From NCBI GenBank assembly GCA_963817855.1, contig CAWFQA010000004.1, positions 310,001 to 374,000 on the forward strand: a DNA stretch of 64,000 bases, given 5' to 3'. Shown piece by piece: positions 9,040 through 18,531 of the stretch. Position numbers and translations under genes: made by a program. Position 1 is the first letter of the stretch, and each line of letters starts with the position of its first letter. A model generated the notes under the pieces. That model searched no databases, was not told where the DNA came from, and saw nothing but the letters and a program-made list of their open reading frames with translations. The stretch comes from JAKAAZ01 sp963817855. Lineage in GTDB: Bacteria > Acidobacteriota > Terriglobia > Terriglobales > Acidobacteriaceae.

Positions 9040-10299
9040 ATGGATATCGCTCGGCCCGATCTGAAAAAGCAAAAAATCCGCCGCCAAATTCTCTGGGCAG
9101 CGGTTGGAGTGGTTCTGCTGGCCGGAATCACCGTGTTCGTCATGCGGCTGAAACCCGCAGCTCCTACCGTCGACCGCAGTACCGTCTGGACAGACACAGT
9201 CAAACGCGGCAACATGATCCGCCAGGTTCGAGGCCTGGGAACGCTGGTCCCGCGTGAGGACAGAATTCGCTCGATCCCTGCGGAAACCGACGGCACCGTG
9301 GTCAGCATTTTCAAGCTGCCCGGCGCGCTGGTCCATCCGGACACGGTGATTCTGAAACTCACTAACCCGCAGCTGATGCAGGAAGCGCAGGATGCAGCGC
9401 TGCAACTGAATGAAGCGCAGGCGGATCTCCACAACACCCAGGTCAGCATTGAGAGCGCCTTGATGGACCGGCGCTCCACCGCCGCCGACATTAACGCTCA
9501 GTATCAGCAGGCGCAGCTGCAGGCCCGAACCGACAAGGCACTTTATAAGCTCGGCGTTATCAGCGGCCTGACCTATAGCGATTCGCAAGGCAAGGCGGAC
9601 GCACTAACTACCCGCCAAAAGCTCCAGGAAGAAGAAGTTTCTATCAATCAAAAAGCGCTCGAGACTCAATTGTCCGTGCAGAAGGCAAAGGTGCAGCAAG
9701 CGGAGGCATTGGCGCAGCTGAAACAGCGCGAGGTCGATGCTCTTACTGTTCGCGCGGGCATTGAGGGTCAGCTCATCCAGATGCCATTGCAGATGGGACA
9801 GCACATTCTTGTCGGCGCGGAGCTGGCTCAAATTATCCAACCCGATCAGTTGAAGGCGCAATTGCAGATTCCAGAAACGCAGGCGCACGATGTCTTGAAC
9901 GGACAGCCTGCCGAAATCGATACTCACAACGGAGTCGTTCCGGGCTCGGTGACGCGAATTAATCCAGCGGTTGTGAACGGAACCGTCACGGTTGACGTAC
10001 AGCTAGATGGAACCTTGCCGCAGGGTGCGCGACCGGACCTGAGTGTGGATGGAACCATCGACTTGCAACGCCTGCACGACGTGCTCCACGTGGGGCGTCC
10101 GGCGTTTGGTAATGAAAACTCGACCATTAGCCTGTTCAAGTTGGATCCCAGCGGGAACTATGCCACGCGCGTCGCAGTGAAAGTCGGCCGCGCGTCCGTG
10201 AATGAAATTCAAATCCTGAGCGGCCTGAAAGAAGGGGATACCGTGATCCTTTCCGACATGTCGCGCGAGGACAACGTAGATCGTATCCGGCTCGATTGA
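9040..10299 (+). CDS. HlyD/MacA-type periplasmic adaptor (membrane fusion protein)
   Basis: 419 aa. One N-terminal TM anchor (residues about 19-37) follows a short basic cytosolic stretch. A lipoyl/barrel-sandwich half, a long helical hairpin (about 105-245, rich in Gln, Ala and Glu heptads), the second half and a beta-barrel domain follow. Adaptors of this family bridge an inner-membrane ABC or RND pump to a TolC-type channel. An in-frame stop at 9028 and lack of any earlier start fix ATG 9040, although no ribosome site precedes it. It is the first gene of the locus that continues with ATPase, permeases, ATPase and TolC. Substrate is unknown. Confidence 0.92.
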   Translation: MDIARPDLKKQKIRRQILWAAVGVVLLAGITVFVMRLKPAAPTVDRSTVWTDTVKRGNMIRQVRGLGTLVPREDRIRSIPAETDGTVVSIFKLPGALVHPDTVILKLTNPQLMQEAQDAALQLNEAQADLHNTQVSIESALMDRRSTAADINAQYQQAQLQARTDKALYKLGVISGLTYSDSQGKADALTTRQKLQEEEVSINQKALETQLSVQKAKVQQAEALAQLKQREVDALTVRAGIEGQLIQMPLQMGQHILVGAELAQIIQPDQLKAQLQIPETQAHDVLNGQPAEIDTHNGVVPGSVTRINPAVVNGTVTVDVQLDGTLPQGARPDLSVDGTIDLQRLHDVLHVGRPAFGNENSTISLFKLDPSGNYATRVAVKVGRASVNEIQILSGLKEGDTVILSDMSREDNVDRIRLD

Positions 10300-10377
10300 G
10301 CTTTGCCAGATTCAGACGCAACATACAGAAATTTGATCCAAACCATTTTCATTTGCGAAAGAGAGGACCAAAACGAC

Positions 10378-11112
10378 ATGGCCATTGCAGAGCAATCGCT
10401 GATTCATATTGAAGCTCTCACAAAAGTTTTCTATACCGATGAGATCGAAACCCATGCGCTATCGGGCATTCATCTCAACATCGATCGCGGAGAATATGTC
10501 GCGATCTCCGGTCCTTCCGGCTGCGGCAAGTCCACCCTGCTTTCCATCCTTGGCCTGTTGGATACGCCGAGCGGCGGCAGCTATTTGTTAAACACGCGCC
10601 CGGTGGAAAACCTCAGCTTTGCGGAGCGCTCGCGCATTCGCAATCAGGAGATTGGTTTCATCTTTCAGAGTTTCAATTTGATCGGTGACCTGACCGTGTA
10701 TGAGAATGTCGAGTTGCCGCTGACCTATCGCTCCGGCATGCCGAGCGCCGAGCGCAAACGGCGCGTCGATGAGTCGTTGGGCCGCGTCGGCATGGCGCAT
10801 CGGCTTCGCCACTATCCCTCGCAGCTCTCCGGCGGTCAGCAGCAGCGTGTCGCCGTTGCCCGTGCGCTGGCCGGTTCTCCGTCGATTCTTCTGGCGGATG
10901 AGCCGACTGGAAACCTAGACTCCCGCAACGGCGAAGCCGTCATGGAGTTGCTGAAGGAACTGCACAAAGACGGCGCCACCATCTGCATGGTCACCCATGA
11001 TCCGCGCTTCGCCAAGCTTGCCGACCGCGAAGTGCATTTGTTCGACGGCCAGGTGGTTTCGGAAGAAGATCTGCGCCGGAAGCTCGCAGCCGAAAGGGAA
11101 TTGCTGCAATGA
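10378..11112 (+). CDS. ABC transporter ATP-binding protein, MacB/LolD type (ATPase 1, canonical)
   Basis: 244 aa. All ABC ATPase motifs are intact: Walker A GPSGCGKST, Q-loop FIFQSFNL, signature LSGGQQQRVAVARA, Walker B ILLADEPTG, D-loop NLDS and H-loop MVTHDP. This resembles the LolD/MacB/FtsE group that energises FtsX-type permeases by mechanotransmission. I chose ATG 10378 because GAGAGGA lies 10 bases upstream; the frame is open a little further upstream, back to about 10303. The stop overlaps the ATG of permease A by 4 bases (ATGA), so ATPase and first permease are coupled. A second, less canonical ATPase closes the array at 36062-36769. Confidence 0.95.
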   Translation: MAIAEQSLIHIEALTKVFYTDEIETHALSGIHLNIDRGEYVAISGPSGCGKSTLLSILGLLDTPSGGSYLLNTRPVENLSFAERSRIRNQEIGFIFQSFNLIGDLTVYENVELPLTYRSGMPSAERKRRVDESLGRVGMAHRLRHYPSQLSGGQQQRVAVARALAGSPSILLADEPTGNLDSRNGEAVMELLKELHKDGATICMVTHDPRFAKLADREVHLFDGQVVSEEDLRRKLAAERELLQ

Positions 11113-13589
11113 CAGCGGTCTGGGCCGATCTCCGCTACGCGTTACGCCAGCTGCGCAAGTCGCCCGGATTTACGGTGACCGCGGTGCTGACCCTGGCGCT
11201 CGGCATCGGCGCAACCACGGCCATCTTCTCTGTTGTTGAAGGGGTTCTGCTGCGTCCACTGCCATATAAAAATCCAAGCCGGCTGGTCGCGCTCGGCGAC
11301 CATTTGCACGGAATCGCCTTCGGCTCACCTACGAATGTCACCCCGCCAGACATCGTGGCGTACACCCGCGACACGCGGGCGTTCAGCCATGTGGGCGGCT
11401 ACCAGGCCAATGGATATGAACTTTCGGGCAGCGTACAGCCAATCGAAATTCATGCGTCCCGTCTCACCGCCGGCGTTCTTCCCGCGCTCGGCGTCGCTCC
11501 CCTGATGGGTCGTTTCTTCACCTCGGCGGAGGAAGAGCACGACCAACATCTCGCGGTGTTGAGCTATGCGACATGGAAAGGCCGCTTCCATGGCGAGTCC
11601 GGTATTCTTGGCCAAAAAATTCTGCTCAATCGGCAACCCTACATTGTGATCGGCGTGATGCCGCGCAATTTCGAATTTCCGTTGCAGCCCGGGCATCTCT
11701 CCCGCAGCGAACTTTGGGTCCCTATCAGCCTCAGCCGTGAAGAACTGATCCAAGGTGCGGGGTCGTGGAACTTCCAGATGGTTGGGCGCCTGAAGCCGGG
11801 CGTCACCCTGGCGCAGGCGCAGGCCGACGCGAACCGCGTTGCCGCTGAGATCGTGCGTGGCTATCCGGCGTACATGGCCGGTCTGGAGATGAGCGCGGTC
11901 CTGCAGCCGCTGCGGGATGAGACCGTGGCGGCGGCCCGTCCGCTGCTTCGCATTCTGTTCCTGGCGGTATTTGTTGTCCTGTTGATTGCCTGCGCCAACC
12001 TCGCCGGTCTGCTCTTAGTGCGCGCCATTCGCCACCGACGGGAGACGGCCGTTCGTCTCGCTCTTGGGTCGAGTTCCAAAAAATTAGTCCAACGGACTGT
12101 CATCGAGAGCCTGCTCCTCAGTGTCTCCGGCGGCTTGACCGGCATTGCGCTCGCTGCCGTCGCAATTCGTGCTTCCATCAATCTGCTGCCGGACACACTG
12201 CCGCGCATTAATGACATCCACTTGAACTGGATTGTTCTTGTTTTTGCGTTACTGCTGGCGATCGTCACCGGTATTCTCTGCGGGCTGGCGCCTGCGTTCG
12301 CCGCTCTGCGGACGAACATGAATGAGGCGCTGAAGGAAGGCGGACGCACGGGTACTGTCGGCGGCGGACATGTGCGCCTCCGCTCAATCCTTGTGGTCTC
12401 TGAAATTGCTGTCGCTCTCGTACTGTTGATTGCTTCCGGGCTATTGCTGCGCAGCTTTCAGAAGATGCGGGATGTTGATCTCGGGTTCCGGCCCAGCCAT
12501 GTTTTGATCGCCACATATGCCTTGCCTGAGAAACAATATGCCACCCAGGTATTGATCGATACCTTCAACCGTGAACTGCTGCAGAGGCTGCGGCAGCTTC
12601 CTGGAGCGCAGACGGCAGGCCTGGTTTCCGCTCTTCCTGTTTCCGGTTTCAATCGGCAAAGTTTCGTTGTCGAGGGATATGTCGAGCCAAAAGGGGTGCT
12701 CGTCAATCTTGGCAACATAGATCAGACGGCGGGAAGCTACTTTCGCGCCATGGGCATTCCTCTGTTGCGAGGAAGGTCCTTTAGGGCGAACGATACCGCG
12801 CAATCGCCCCTGGTTGCCATCGTGAACAAGAAACTGGCCGAGCGTTTCTGGCCGAACCAGAATCCGATCGGCAAGCGGTTGCGGATCGGCGCAGAGAAAT
12901 TGAAAACTCCGTGGATGACCGTGGTTGGAGAGATCGGTGACGTGAAGCTGGGCGCGCCGGACGAACAGACCGCCGAGCAGATCTATCAGCCCGTCGAACA
13001 GAACCACGCATCCTATGGGAGCTTTGTCTCGCCGACAGACTTGGATGGCAATTATATGTCGGTCGCGATGCTCACTCCGCTGCCGCCGGAGGAGATGGAA
13101 AATTCGTTGCGTACAGTCTTCCATTCTCTCGATCCACAGCTTGCCGTCACGCAAGTCCAGAGCCTGGAACAGGCAGTCTCCAACATAGAAGCTCCACGTC
13201 GTTTCAACACCACCATCATCACTGCGTTTGGAGCGATCGCGGTTCTGCTCGCCATCCTCGGCATCTATAGTGTGGTTGCTTTTTCTGTGGCCCTTCGTAC
13301 TCAGGAAATGGCGATTCGCCTGGCTCTAGGCGCCTCTCGATCCGGCATCCGGCAGTTGATTGTATTTTCCGGAGTCAGGCTCGCTCTGATCGGGTGCGCG
13401 ATCGGGCTTGCCGGCGCGATCGGTGCAACTCAGCTGCTTCAATCCTTGTTGTTTCAAGTCAATCCGTTTGACCCGATGGTGCTCATCGCTTCTGCAATGG
13501 TCATCCTGATGCTTTCGGTCGCGGCTTCCGCAATGCCAGCGCAACGAGCCGCAACCGTCGATCCTATGCAGGCGTTGCGTTCTGAATAA
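11109..13589 (+). CDS. ADOP/MacB-like permease A
   Basis: 826 aa. TM1 at about 20-42 (LALGIGATTAIFSVV), lobe 1 at 45-265, FtsX domain 1 at about 280-400 (LLIACANLAGLLLVRAI), a further TM at about 420-443, lobe 2 at 445-690 and FtsX domain 2 at about 695-826, ending MPAQRAATVDPMQALRSE. In effect two MacB-type membrane halves fused, so a single chain could act as the permease dimer. Its start overlaps the ATPase 1 stop (ATGA). It is the closest paralogue of permease C, with long shared blocks such as RNFEFPLQPGHLSRSE, although permease B lies between them. Substrate is unknown. Confidence 0.93.
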   Translation: MTAVWADLRYALRQLRKSPGFTVTAVLTLALGIGATTAIFSVVEGVLLRPLPYKNPSRLVALGDHLHGIAFGSPTNVTPPDIVAYTRDTRAFSHVGGYQANGYELSGSVQPIEIHASRLTAGVLPALGVAPLMGRFFTSAEEEHDQHLAVLSYATWKGRFHGESGILGQKILLNRQPYIVIGVMPRNFEFPLQPGHLSRSELWVPISLSREELIQGAGSWNFQMVGRLKPGVTLAQAQADANRVAAEIVRGYPAYMAGLEMSAVLQPLRDETVAAARPLLRILFLAVFVVLLIACANLAGLLLVRAIRHRRETAVRLALGSSSKKLVQRTVIESLLLSVSGGLTGIALAAVAIRASINLLPDTLPRINDIHLNWIVLVFALLLAIVTGILCGLAPAFAALRTNMNEALKEGGRTGTVGGGHVRLRSILVVSEIAVALVLLIASGLLLRSFQKMRDVDLGFRPSHVLIATYALPEKQYATQVLIDTFNRELLQRLRQLPGAQTAGLVSALPVSGFNRQSFVVEGYVEPKGVLVNLGNIDQTAGSYFRAMGIPLLRGRSFRANDTAQSPLVAIVNKKLAERFWPNQNPIGKRLRIGAEKLKTPWMTVVGEIGDVKLGAPDEQTAEQIYQPVEQNHASYGSFVSPTDLDGNYMSVAMLTPLPPEEMENSLRTVFHSLDPQLAVTQVQSLEQAVSNIEAPRRFNTTIITAFGAIAVLLAILGIYSVVAFSVALRTQEMAIRLALGASRSGIRQLIVFSGVRLALIGCAIGLAGAIGATQLLQSLLFQVNPFDPMVLIASAMVILMLSVAASAMPAQRAATVDPMQALRSE

Positions 13590-13600
13590 GGAGGCTTATA

Positions 13601-16024
13601 GTGATCACTCTGCTCAATGATCTTCACTACGCATTTCGCCAGCTGCGCAAGTCGCCTGGATTTACGATGACTGCGGTGCTGGTTCTCGCCCTTGGCATCG
13701 GCGCCACCACTGCCATCTTCAGCCTGATCCAGGCAGTATTGTTGCATCCTGCGGGAATCGGAAATCCGGCTCGCGTGGTGGCTCTGCGAGCACGCTACAC
13801 CCATTTGAATTTGGCAAGTATTGGAGTTTCAGTGCCGGATTTTGCCGACGCGCGTTCGCTGAAGGATCAGGTTGAATATGCCGCGCTCGTGCAGTCGGGA
13901 AGCTTCAATTCCATGGTGGATGGAAAAACCCAGCATGTAGCTGCGGCAAACGTCTCCTGGCAGTGGTTCAACGCGTTGGGGGCGAGACCGATTCTGGGGC
14001 GCACGTTCACGGCGGACGAGGACCAGCCTCACGCGGACCACGAAGCCGTATTGAGCTACGGCATGTGGCAGCGTGTGTTTGGAGGGCAGAGAGACGCAAT
14101 CGGCAAGACCATTTTGCTCGATCAGCAAGCATATCGTGTGATCGGCGTCATGCGCAGCGATTTTGACTGGCCGCGCGGTCGCGATGTGTGGGTGCCGCTC
14201 GCTCTGGCTCCGGACGCATACAACCTGGATCAGCGTTTCAACGAAGGGTATGACGGCATTGCCCGATTGCAGCCGGGTGTCAATGTCGCCCAATTGAATG
14301 CGGGGCTGCAGTCGAAGGCCCAGGAAGTCACCCGTAACGTCGGGTTCAGTCGGGAAGCCGGTTGGGGCATGTTTGCTGTCCCCTATACAGAGTTGGTTGC
14401 CGGGCAGTTGCGTACGCCTCTCTATGTTCTGCTGGGTGTTGTGCTTGCCATTCTGTTGATTGCCTGCGCCAACGTCGCGGGCCTCTTTCTGGCGCGTGGC
14501 GCGGCGCGCAGCCGGGAGATGGTCATTCGGACTGCCTTTGGCGCACCCGCGTGGAGGTTGGTCCGCCAGTTATTGGTGGAGACGCTTCTGTTAGCTGGCA
14601 GCGCTGCTCTGCTGGGAGTGGCGATTGGACCGCCTTTCGGAAGATTGCTGCTGTGGATGGTTCCACGAGATTTAGCGGCGGGCTTTGATGTGCGTACAGA
14701 ACCAGCGGTGCTGGCATTTGCGGCTGCTGCTGGATTGTTGACTGCGGTTATCTCCGGGCTGGCGCCCGCCTTACGAATCGTTCACGGACACAAACATCTG
14801 CGCCTGCACGAAAGCGTTCGCAACGCTACCGTATCAGCAGAACGTCAGCGGTTACGAGCGGTGCTAGTGACCACGGAAGTCGCCCTCTCGCTCCTATTGT
14901 TGACTGGCACGGGATTATTTCTTTCCAGCTTGCGGCAACTACAGCAGGTGAGTCCCGGCTTTGAATCCAAGGGTGTCCTGTCAGGGGCGGTGAACTTAGG
15001 CGGACCACAATATCAGAACAACAAAGATCGGCAATCCACCTTTATTACGGCTGTAACGGACCAATTGGCAGCGCAGCCAGGCGTGCAGGCAGCAGCAGCC
15101 GTCTATGCGTTGCCCTTTAGCGGGGCTACACCATCGGCGTCCTTTGCGATTGAAGGTCGCCCCAATGGTCCAAACGATCCAGGACCTCATAGTTACCAAG
15201 CCTGGGTCACGCCGGGATATCTCCGAGTGATGCGAATCCCGCTGCGGGCCGGACGTTGGTTTACCGCCGAAGATCGGCAAGGCACCGCACCTGTGGTGGT
15301 GATTGATGAAAATCTGGCGCGAGACTACTGGCCCGGCCAAAATGCGATTGGACATTATCTCCGATTCAGAACGGCCGACGCATGGAGCCAAGTCATCGGC
15401 GTCGTAGGCCACGTGCGCTTGAGTTCGCTGGCAGAGGATACGGGTAAAGGAATTGTGTATGCAGCTTATGCGCAGACCCCAATACCGATGGCAAATTTTG
15501 TTGTTCGTACAGACGGGGATCCGTATGCATTGAGAAATACGCTGCAGCGCTCTGTCGCTGCCATCGACCCGACGCAAACCATTTTCAACGATGGTACGCT
15601 TCACTCGCTGGTGCAGGAATCTTTGACGGGTCGTCGCCTTATTGTCTGGTTGCTTAGCGGCTTTGCATTTCTCGCGTTAACGCTGGCCGTCATCGGCATA
15701 TATGGACTGATCAGTTACACTGCCGCGCAACGAACCACGGAGATTGGCATTCGCATGGCGTTGGGCGCGGAACGCATACAGATCGTCGTGATGGTGCTGC
15801 AAAGCGCTGCCAAACTACTCGGTGCCGGGCTCGTCCTGGGAATCGTCCTGTCATTTTTTGCGCGCTCGTTGCTGATCCGGCTCTTTGCGAACCTCGACGC
15901 GGCTATTTGGCTGTCGTTTTCGCTGCCCGTCCTGGCCCTGGCTACCGCAGGGTTGCTGGCTGCGTTGGTACCAGCAATACGCGCGGCTTCCATTGATCCC
16001 ATGCAGGCGTTGCGTTCCGAATAA
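13601..16024 (+). CDS. ADOP/MacB-like permease B
   Basis: 807 aa, the shortest intact member. It starts at a GTG preceded by AAGGAGG that overlaps the stop of permease A. The N-terminus keeps FRQLRKSPGF and LALGIGATTAIFS, but the usual LLRPLPY after TM1 is replaced by LLHPAGIG, and lobe 1 is quite different from those of its neighbours A and C. FtsX domain 1 has LLIACANVAGLFLARG and domain 2 has GIYGLISYTAAQRTTEIGIRM. The tail is VPAIRAASIDPMQALRSE, so one Arg of the usual PARR is missing. It sits between the A/C sister pair, so it either moved in or was copied between them. Confidence 0.92.
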   Translation: MITLLNDLHYAFRQLRKSPGFTMTAVLVLALGIGATTAIFSLIQAVLLHPAGIGNPARVVALRARYTHLNLASIGVSVPDFADARSLKDQVEYAALVQSGSFNSMVDGKTQHVAAANVSWQWFNALGARPILGRTFTADEDQPHADHEAVLSYGMWQRVFGGQRDAIGKTILLDQQAYRVIGVMRSDFDWPRGRDVWVPLALAPDAYNLDQRFNEGYDGIARLQPGVNVAQLNAGLQSKAQEVTRNVGFSREAGWGMFAVPYTELVAGQLRTPLYVLLGVVLAILLIACANVAGLFLARGAARSREMVIRTAFGAPAWRLVRQLLVETLLLAGSAALLGVAIGPPFGRLLLWMVPRDLAAGFDVRTEPAVLAFAAAAGLLTAVISGLAPALRIVHGHKHLRLHESVRNATVSAERQRLRAVLVTTEVALSLLLLTGTGLFLSSLRQLQQVSPGFESKGVLSGAVNLGGPQYQNNKDRQSTFITAVTDQLAAQPGVQAAAAVYALPFSGATPSASFAIEGRPNGPNDPGPHSYQAWVTPGYLRVMRIPLRAGRWFTAEDRQGTAPVVVIDENLARDYWPGQNAIGHYLRFRTADAWSQVIGVVGHVRLSSLAEDTGKGIVYAAYAQTPIPMANFVVRTDGDPYALRNTLQRSVAAIDPTQTIFNDGTLHSLVQESLTGRRLIVWLLSGFAFLALTLAVIGIYGLISYTAAQRTTEIGIRMALGAERIQIVVMVLQSAAKLLGAGLVLGIVLSFFARSLLIRLFANLDAAIWLSFSLPVLALATAGLLAALVPAIRAASIDPMQALRSE

Positions 16025-16035
16025 GGAGACAAAAG

Positions 16036-18519
16036 ATGATGACGACTCTCTTCAGCGATCTTCGCTACGCATTCCGCCAGCTGCGTAAGTCGCCGGGATT
16101 TACGTTGACCGCAGTGCTGACTCTGGCACTCGGCATCGGAGCAACCACTGCCATCTTCTCCGTCGTTGAAGGCGTTCTGCTGCGTCCTCTGCCTTTCCAT
16201 GATGCCAGCCGGCTGGTAGTGCTGGGCGATCAGTTGACAGGGGTCGCGCTTCAAGGCGACAACAGTGTCACCGCACCTGACATCGTTGCCTATGCTCACG
16301 ACACCAAAGCTTTCAGCAGCCTGGGCGGCTATCGCAACACCATATATGAGATGTCCGGTAGCGTGCAGCCGGTCAGCGTGAATGCAACCCGACTCAGCGC
16401 CGGTGTTCTTCCTACCCTGGGAGTCGCCCCGTTGATAGGCCGTTTCTTCACGGCACAGGAGGAAGAGCACAGCCAGCATCTGGTGGTCCTCAGCTACGCC
16501 ACTTGGAATAGCCGCTTCCATGCGGACCCGAAGATTCTCGGCCAAAAAGTTCTGCTGGATCGCCGACCCTACATTGTGATCGGCGTCATGCCGCGCAATT
16601 TTGAGTTTCCGTTGCAGCCAGGTCATTTGAGCCGCAGTGAAGTTTGGGTGCCCCTCAGCTTGTCCCATGATGAACTGGGCCAACTTTCGTCATGGAATTA
16701 CAACATCGTCGCGCGCTTGAAACCCGGCATCACCGCCGCCCAGGCGCAGGCGGACGCGAATCGCGTTGCCAAAGAAATCATGCGCGGTTATCCCGCGTTC
16801 ATGACAAGGTTGCGTATCGACGCAGTCATTCAGCCGCTGCGGGCATCGACGGTCGCTGCCGCGCGTCCGCTGATTCACGTTCTGTTTCTCGCCGTCTTTA
16901 TCGTGCTGCTGATTGCGTGCGCCAATCTTGCCGGCTTGTTATTGGTGCGTGCAGTTCGCCGGCGCCGGGAGACGGCCGTCCGGCTCGCTCTTGGATCGAG
17001 CTCCAAAACGCTCGTGCAACAGGCCGTGATCGAAAGCCTCCTCCTCAGTGTCGGCGGCGGATTGATCGGAATTGGCATGGCTGCGCTTGCGATTCGCGCG
17101 TCCATTAGCTTCTTGCCGGAAAACCTTCCCCGCATCAACGACATTCACCTCGACTGGGTTGTTGTCGCGTTCGCGCTGCTGCTTGCCATCGGCACCGGCA
17201 TCCTTTGCTGCCTTGCCCCGGCCTTCGCCGCGCTCCACACCAACATGAATGAGGCGCTCAAAGAAGGCGGTCGCACGGGCAGTGTTGGCGGCGGCCATGT
17301 GCGTCTTCGCTCTATCCTTGTCGTCTCTGAAATCGCAGTGGCGCTGGTGTTGCTGATCGCTTCCGGTCTGCTGTTACGAAGCTTCCAGAAAATGCGCGAT
17401 GTCGATCTTGGATTTCATCCCGATCACACGGTAATCGCCATGTACAGCTTGCCGCAGAAGCAATATGCGACGCAGGCTTCGGTGGATACTTTCAATCACG
17501 AATTGATGCTTCGGTTGAGGCAACTCCCCGCAACACGATCAGTCGGTCTGGCGGACACCGTGCCCATGGCCGGCGGCAACAATACCGACGGCTTCGTGGT
17601 GGAAGGATACGTGCAACCGAAGGGCGCACTGGTTAATATGGCCGACGTAGACGGAGTCGAGGGAGATTATTTTCGCGCGACGGGCATTTCGCTGTTGCGC
17701 GGCCGTACCTTCAACCCCAGCGATAACGCCACCGGGCAGTTGGTTGCAATTGTCAACCGCAAGCTGGCAGAACATTATTGGCCGGGTGCCAGTCCCGTTG
17801 GTAAGCGTATTCGCATCGGAACCAACGAAACCAAAACGCCCTACATGACCATCGTCGGTGAAATTGATGACGTCAAAACAACGGGCGCCGATGATGACAC
17901 GCACGAGCAGTATTACCAGCCGGTCGAGCAGGAAAAGGCGTCGTTAGGCCAATTCGCCCCGCCATCCAATTTGAACGGGAATTCAATGTACGTGGCATTG
18001 CGGACTTCCATCCCACCGCATCAGATGGAAAATTCGCTCCGCGCTGTCTTTCATTCGCTCGACCCGCAACTGGCCATCATGCAGGTACAGACCATGGAGG
18101 AGGCAGTCTCCAGCACGGAAGCTCCACGCCGATTTAACACCACCATTATCACTGCGTTCGGAGTGATTGCGGTGTTGCTCGCCATCCTCGGTATCTATAG
18201 CGTGGTTGCTTTTTCCGTGGCGCTTCGCACTCAGGAGATGGCGATTCGCCTCGCCCTGGGCGCATCTCGTTCCGGCATCAGGCAGCTGATCATATTGTCT
18301 GGAGCCAGACTCGCTCTGATCGGTTGCGTGATCGGCCTGGCCGGCGCTATCGGCGCAAGCCAGCTTCTTCAATCCCTGCTTTTTCAAGTCAATCCGTTTG
18401 ACCCATTGGTGCTGATTGCTTCTGCCGCCATCATCCTGATGCTGTCCGTCGCGGCTTCTGCCATGCCTGCGCAACGTGCCGCAACGGTTGACCCGATACA
18501 CTCCCTGCGCGAGGAATAG
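16036..18519 (+). CDS. ADOP/MacB-like permease C (close paralogue of A)
   Basis: 827 aa, colinear with permease A. The sequences between 13188-13361 (A) and 18118-18291 (C) differ in 23 of 58 codons, yet only one change alters the amino acid, so the duplication is old and the protein is under purifying selection. Lobe 2 is the most diverged part (for example PMAGGNNTDGFVVEGY here). The tail DPIHSLREE departs from the array's usual DPMQALRSE. ATG 16036 has AAGGAG overlapping the previous stop. Domain order is TM1, lobe 1, FtsX 1, TM, lobe 2, FtsX 2. Confidence 0.93.
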   Translation: MMTTLFSDLRYAFRQLRKSPGFTLTAVLTLALGIGATTAIFSVVEGVLLRPLPFHDASRLVVLGDQLTGVALQGDNSVTAPDIVAYAHDTKAFSSLGGYRNTIYEMSGSVQPVSVNATRLSAGVLPTLGVAPLIGRFFTAQEEEHSQHLVVLSYATWNSRFHADPKILGQKVLLDRRPYIVIGVMPRNFEFPLQPGHLSRSEVWVPLSLSHDELGQLSSWNYNIVARLKPGITAAQAQADANRVAKEIMRGYPAFMTRLRIDAVIQPLRASTVAAARPLIHVLFLAVFIVLLIACANLAGLLLVRAVRRRRETAVRLALGSSSKTLVQQAVIESLLLSVGGGLIGIGMAALAIRASISFLPENLPRINDIHLDWVVVAFALLLAIGTGILCCLAPAFAALHTNMNEALKEGGRTGSVGGGHVRLRSILVVSEIAVALVLLIASGLLLRSFQKMRDVDLGFHPDHTVIAMYSLPQKQYATQASVDTFNHELMLRLRQLPATRSVGLADTVPMAGGNNTDGFVVEGYVQPKGALVNMADVDGVEGDYFRATGISLLRGRTFNPSDNATGQLVAIVNRKLAEHYWPGASPVGKRIRIGTNETKTPYMTIVGEIDDVKTTGADDDTHEQYYQPVEQEKASLGQFAPPSNLNGNSMYVALRTSIPPHQMENSLRAVFHSLDPQLAIMQVQTMEEAVSSTEAPRRFNTTIITAFGVIAVLLAILGIYSVVAFSVALRTQEMAIRLALGASRSGIRQLIILSGARLALIGCVIGLAGAIGASQLLQSLLFQVNPFDPLVLIASAAIILMLSVAASAMPAQRAATVDPIHSLREE

Positions 18520-18531
18520 GAGAGTAGAGCT

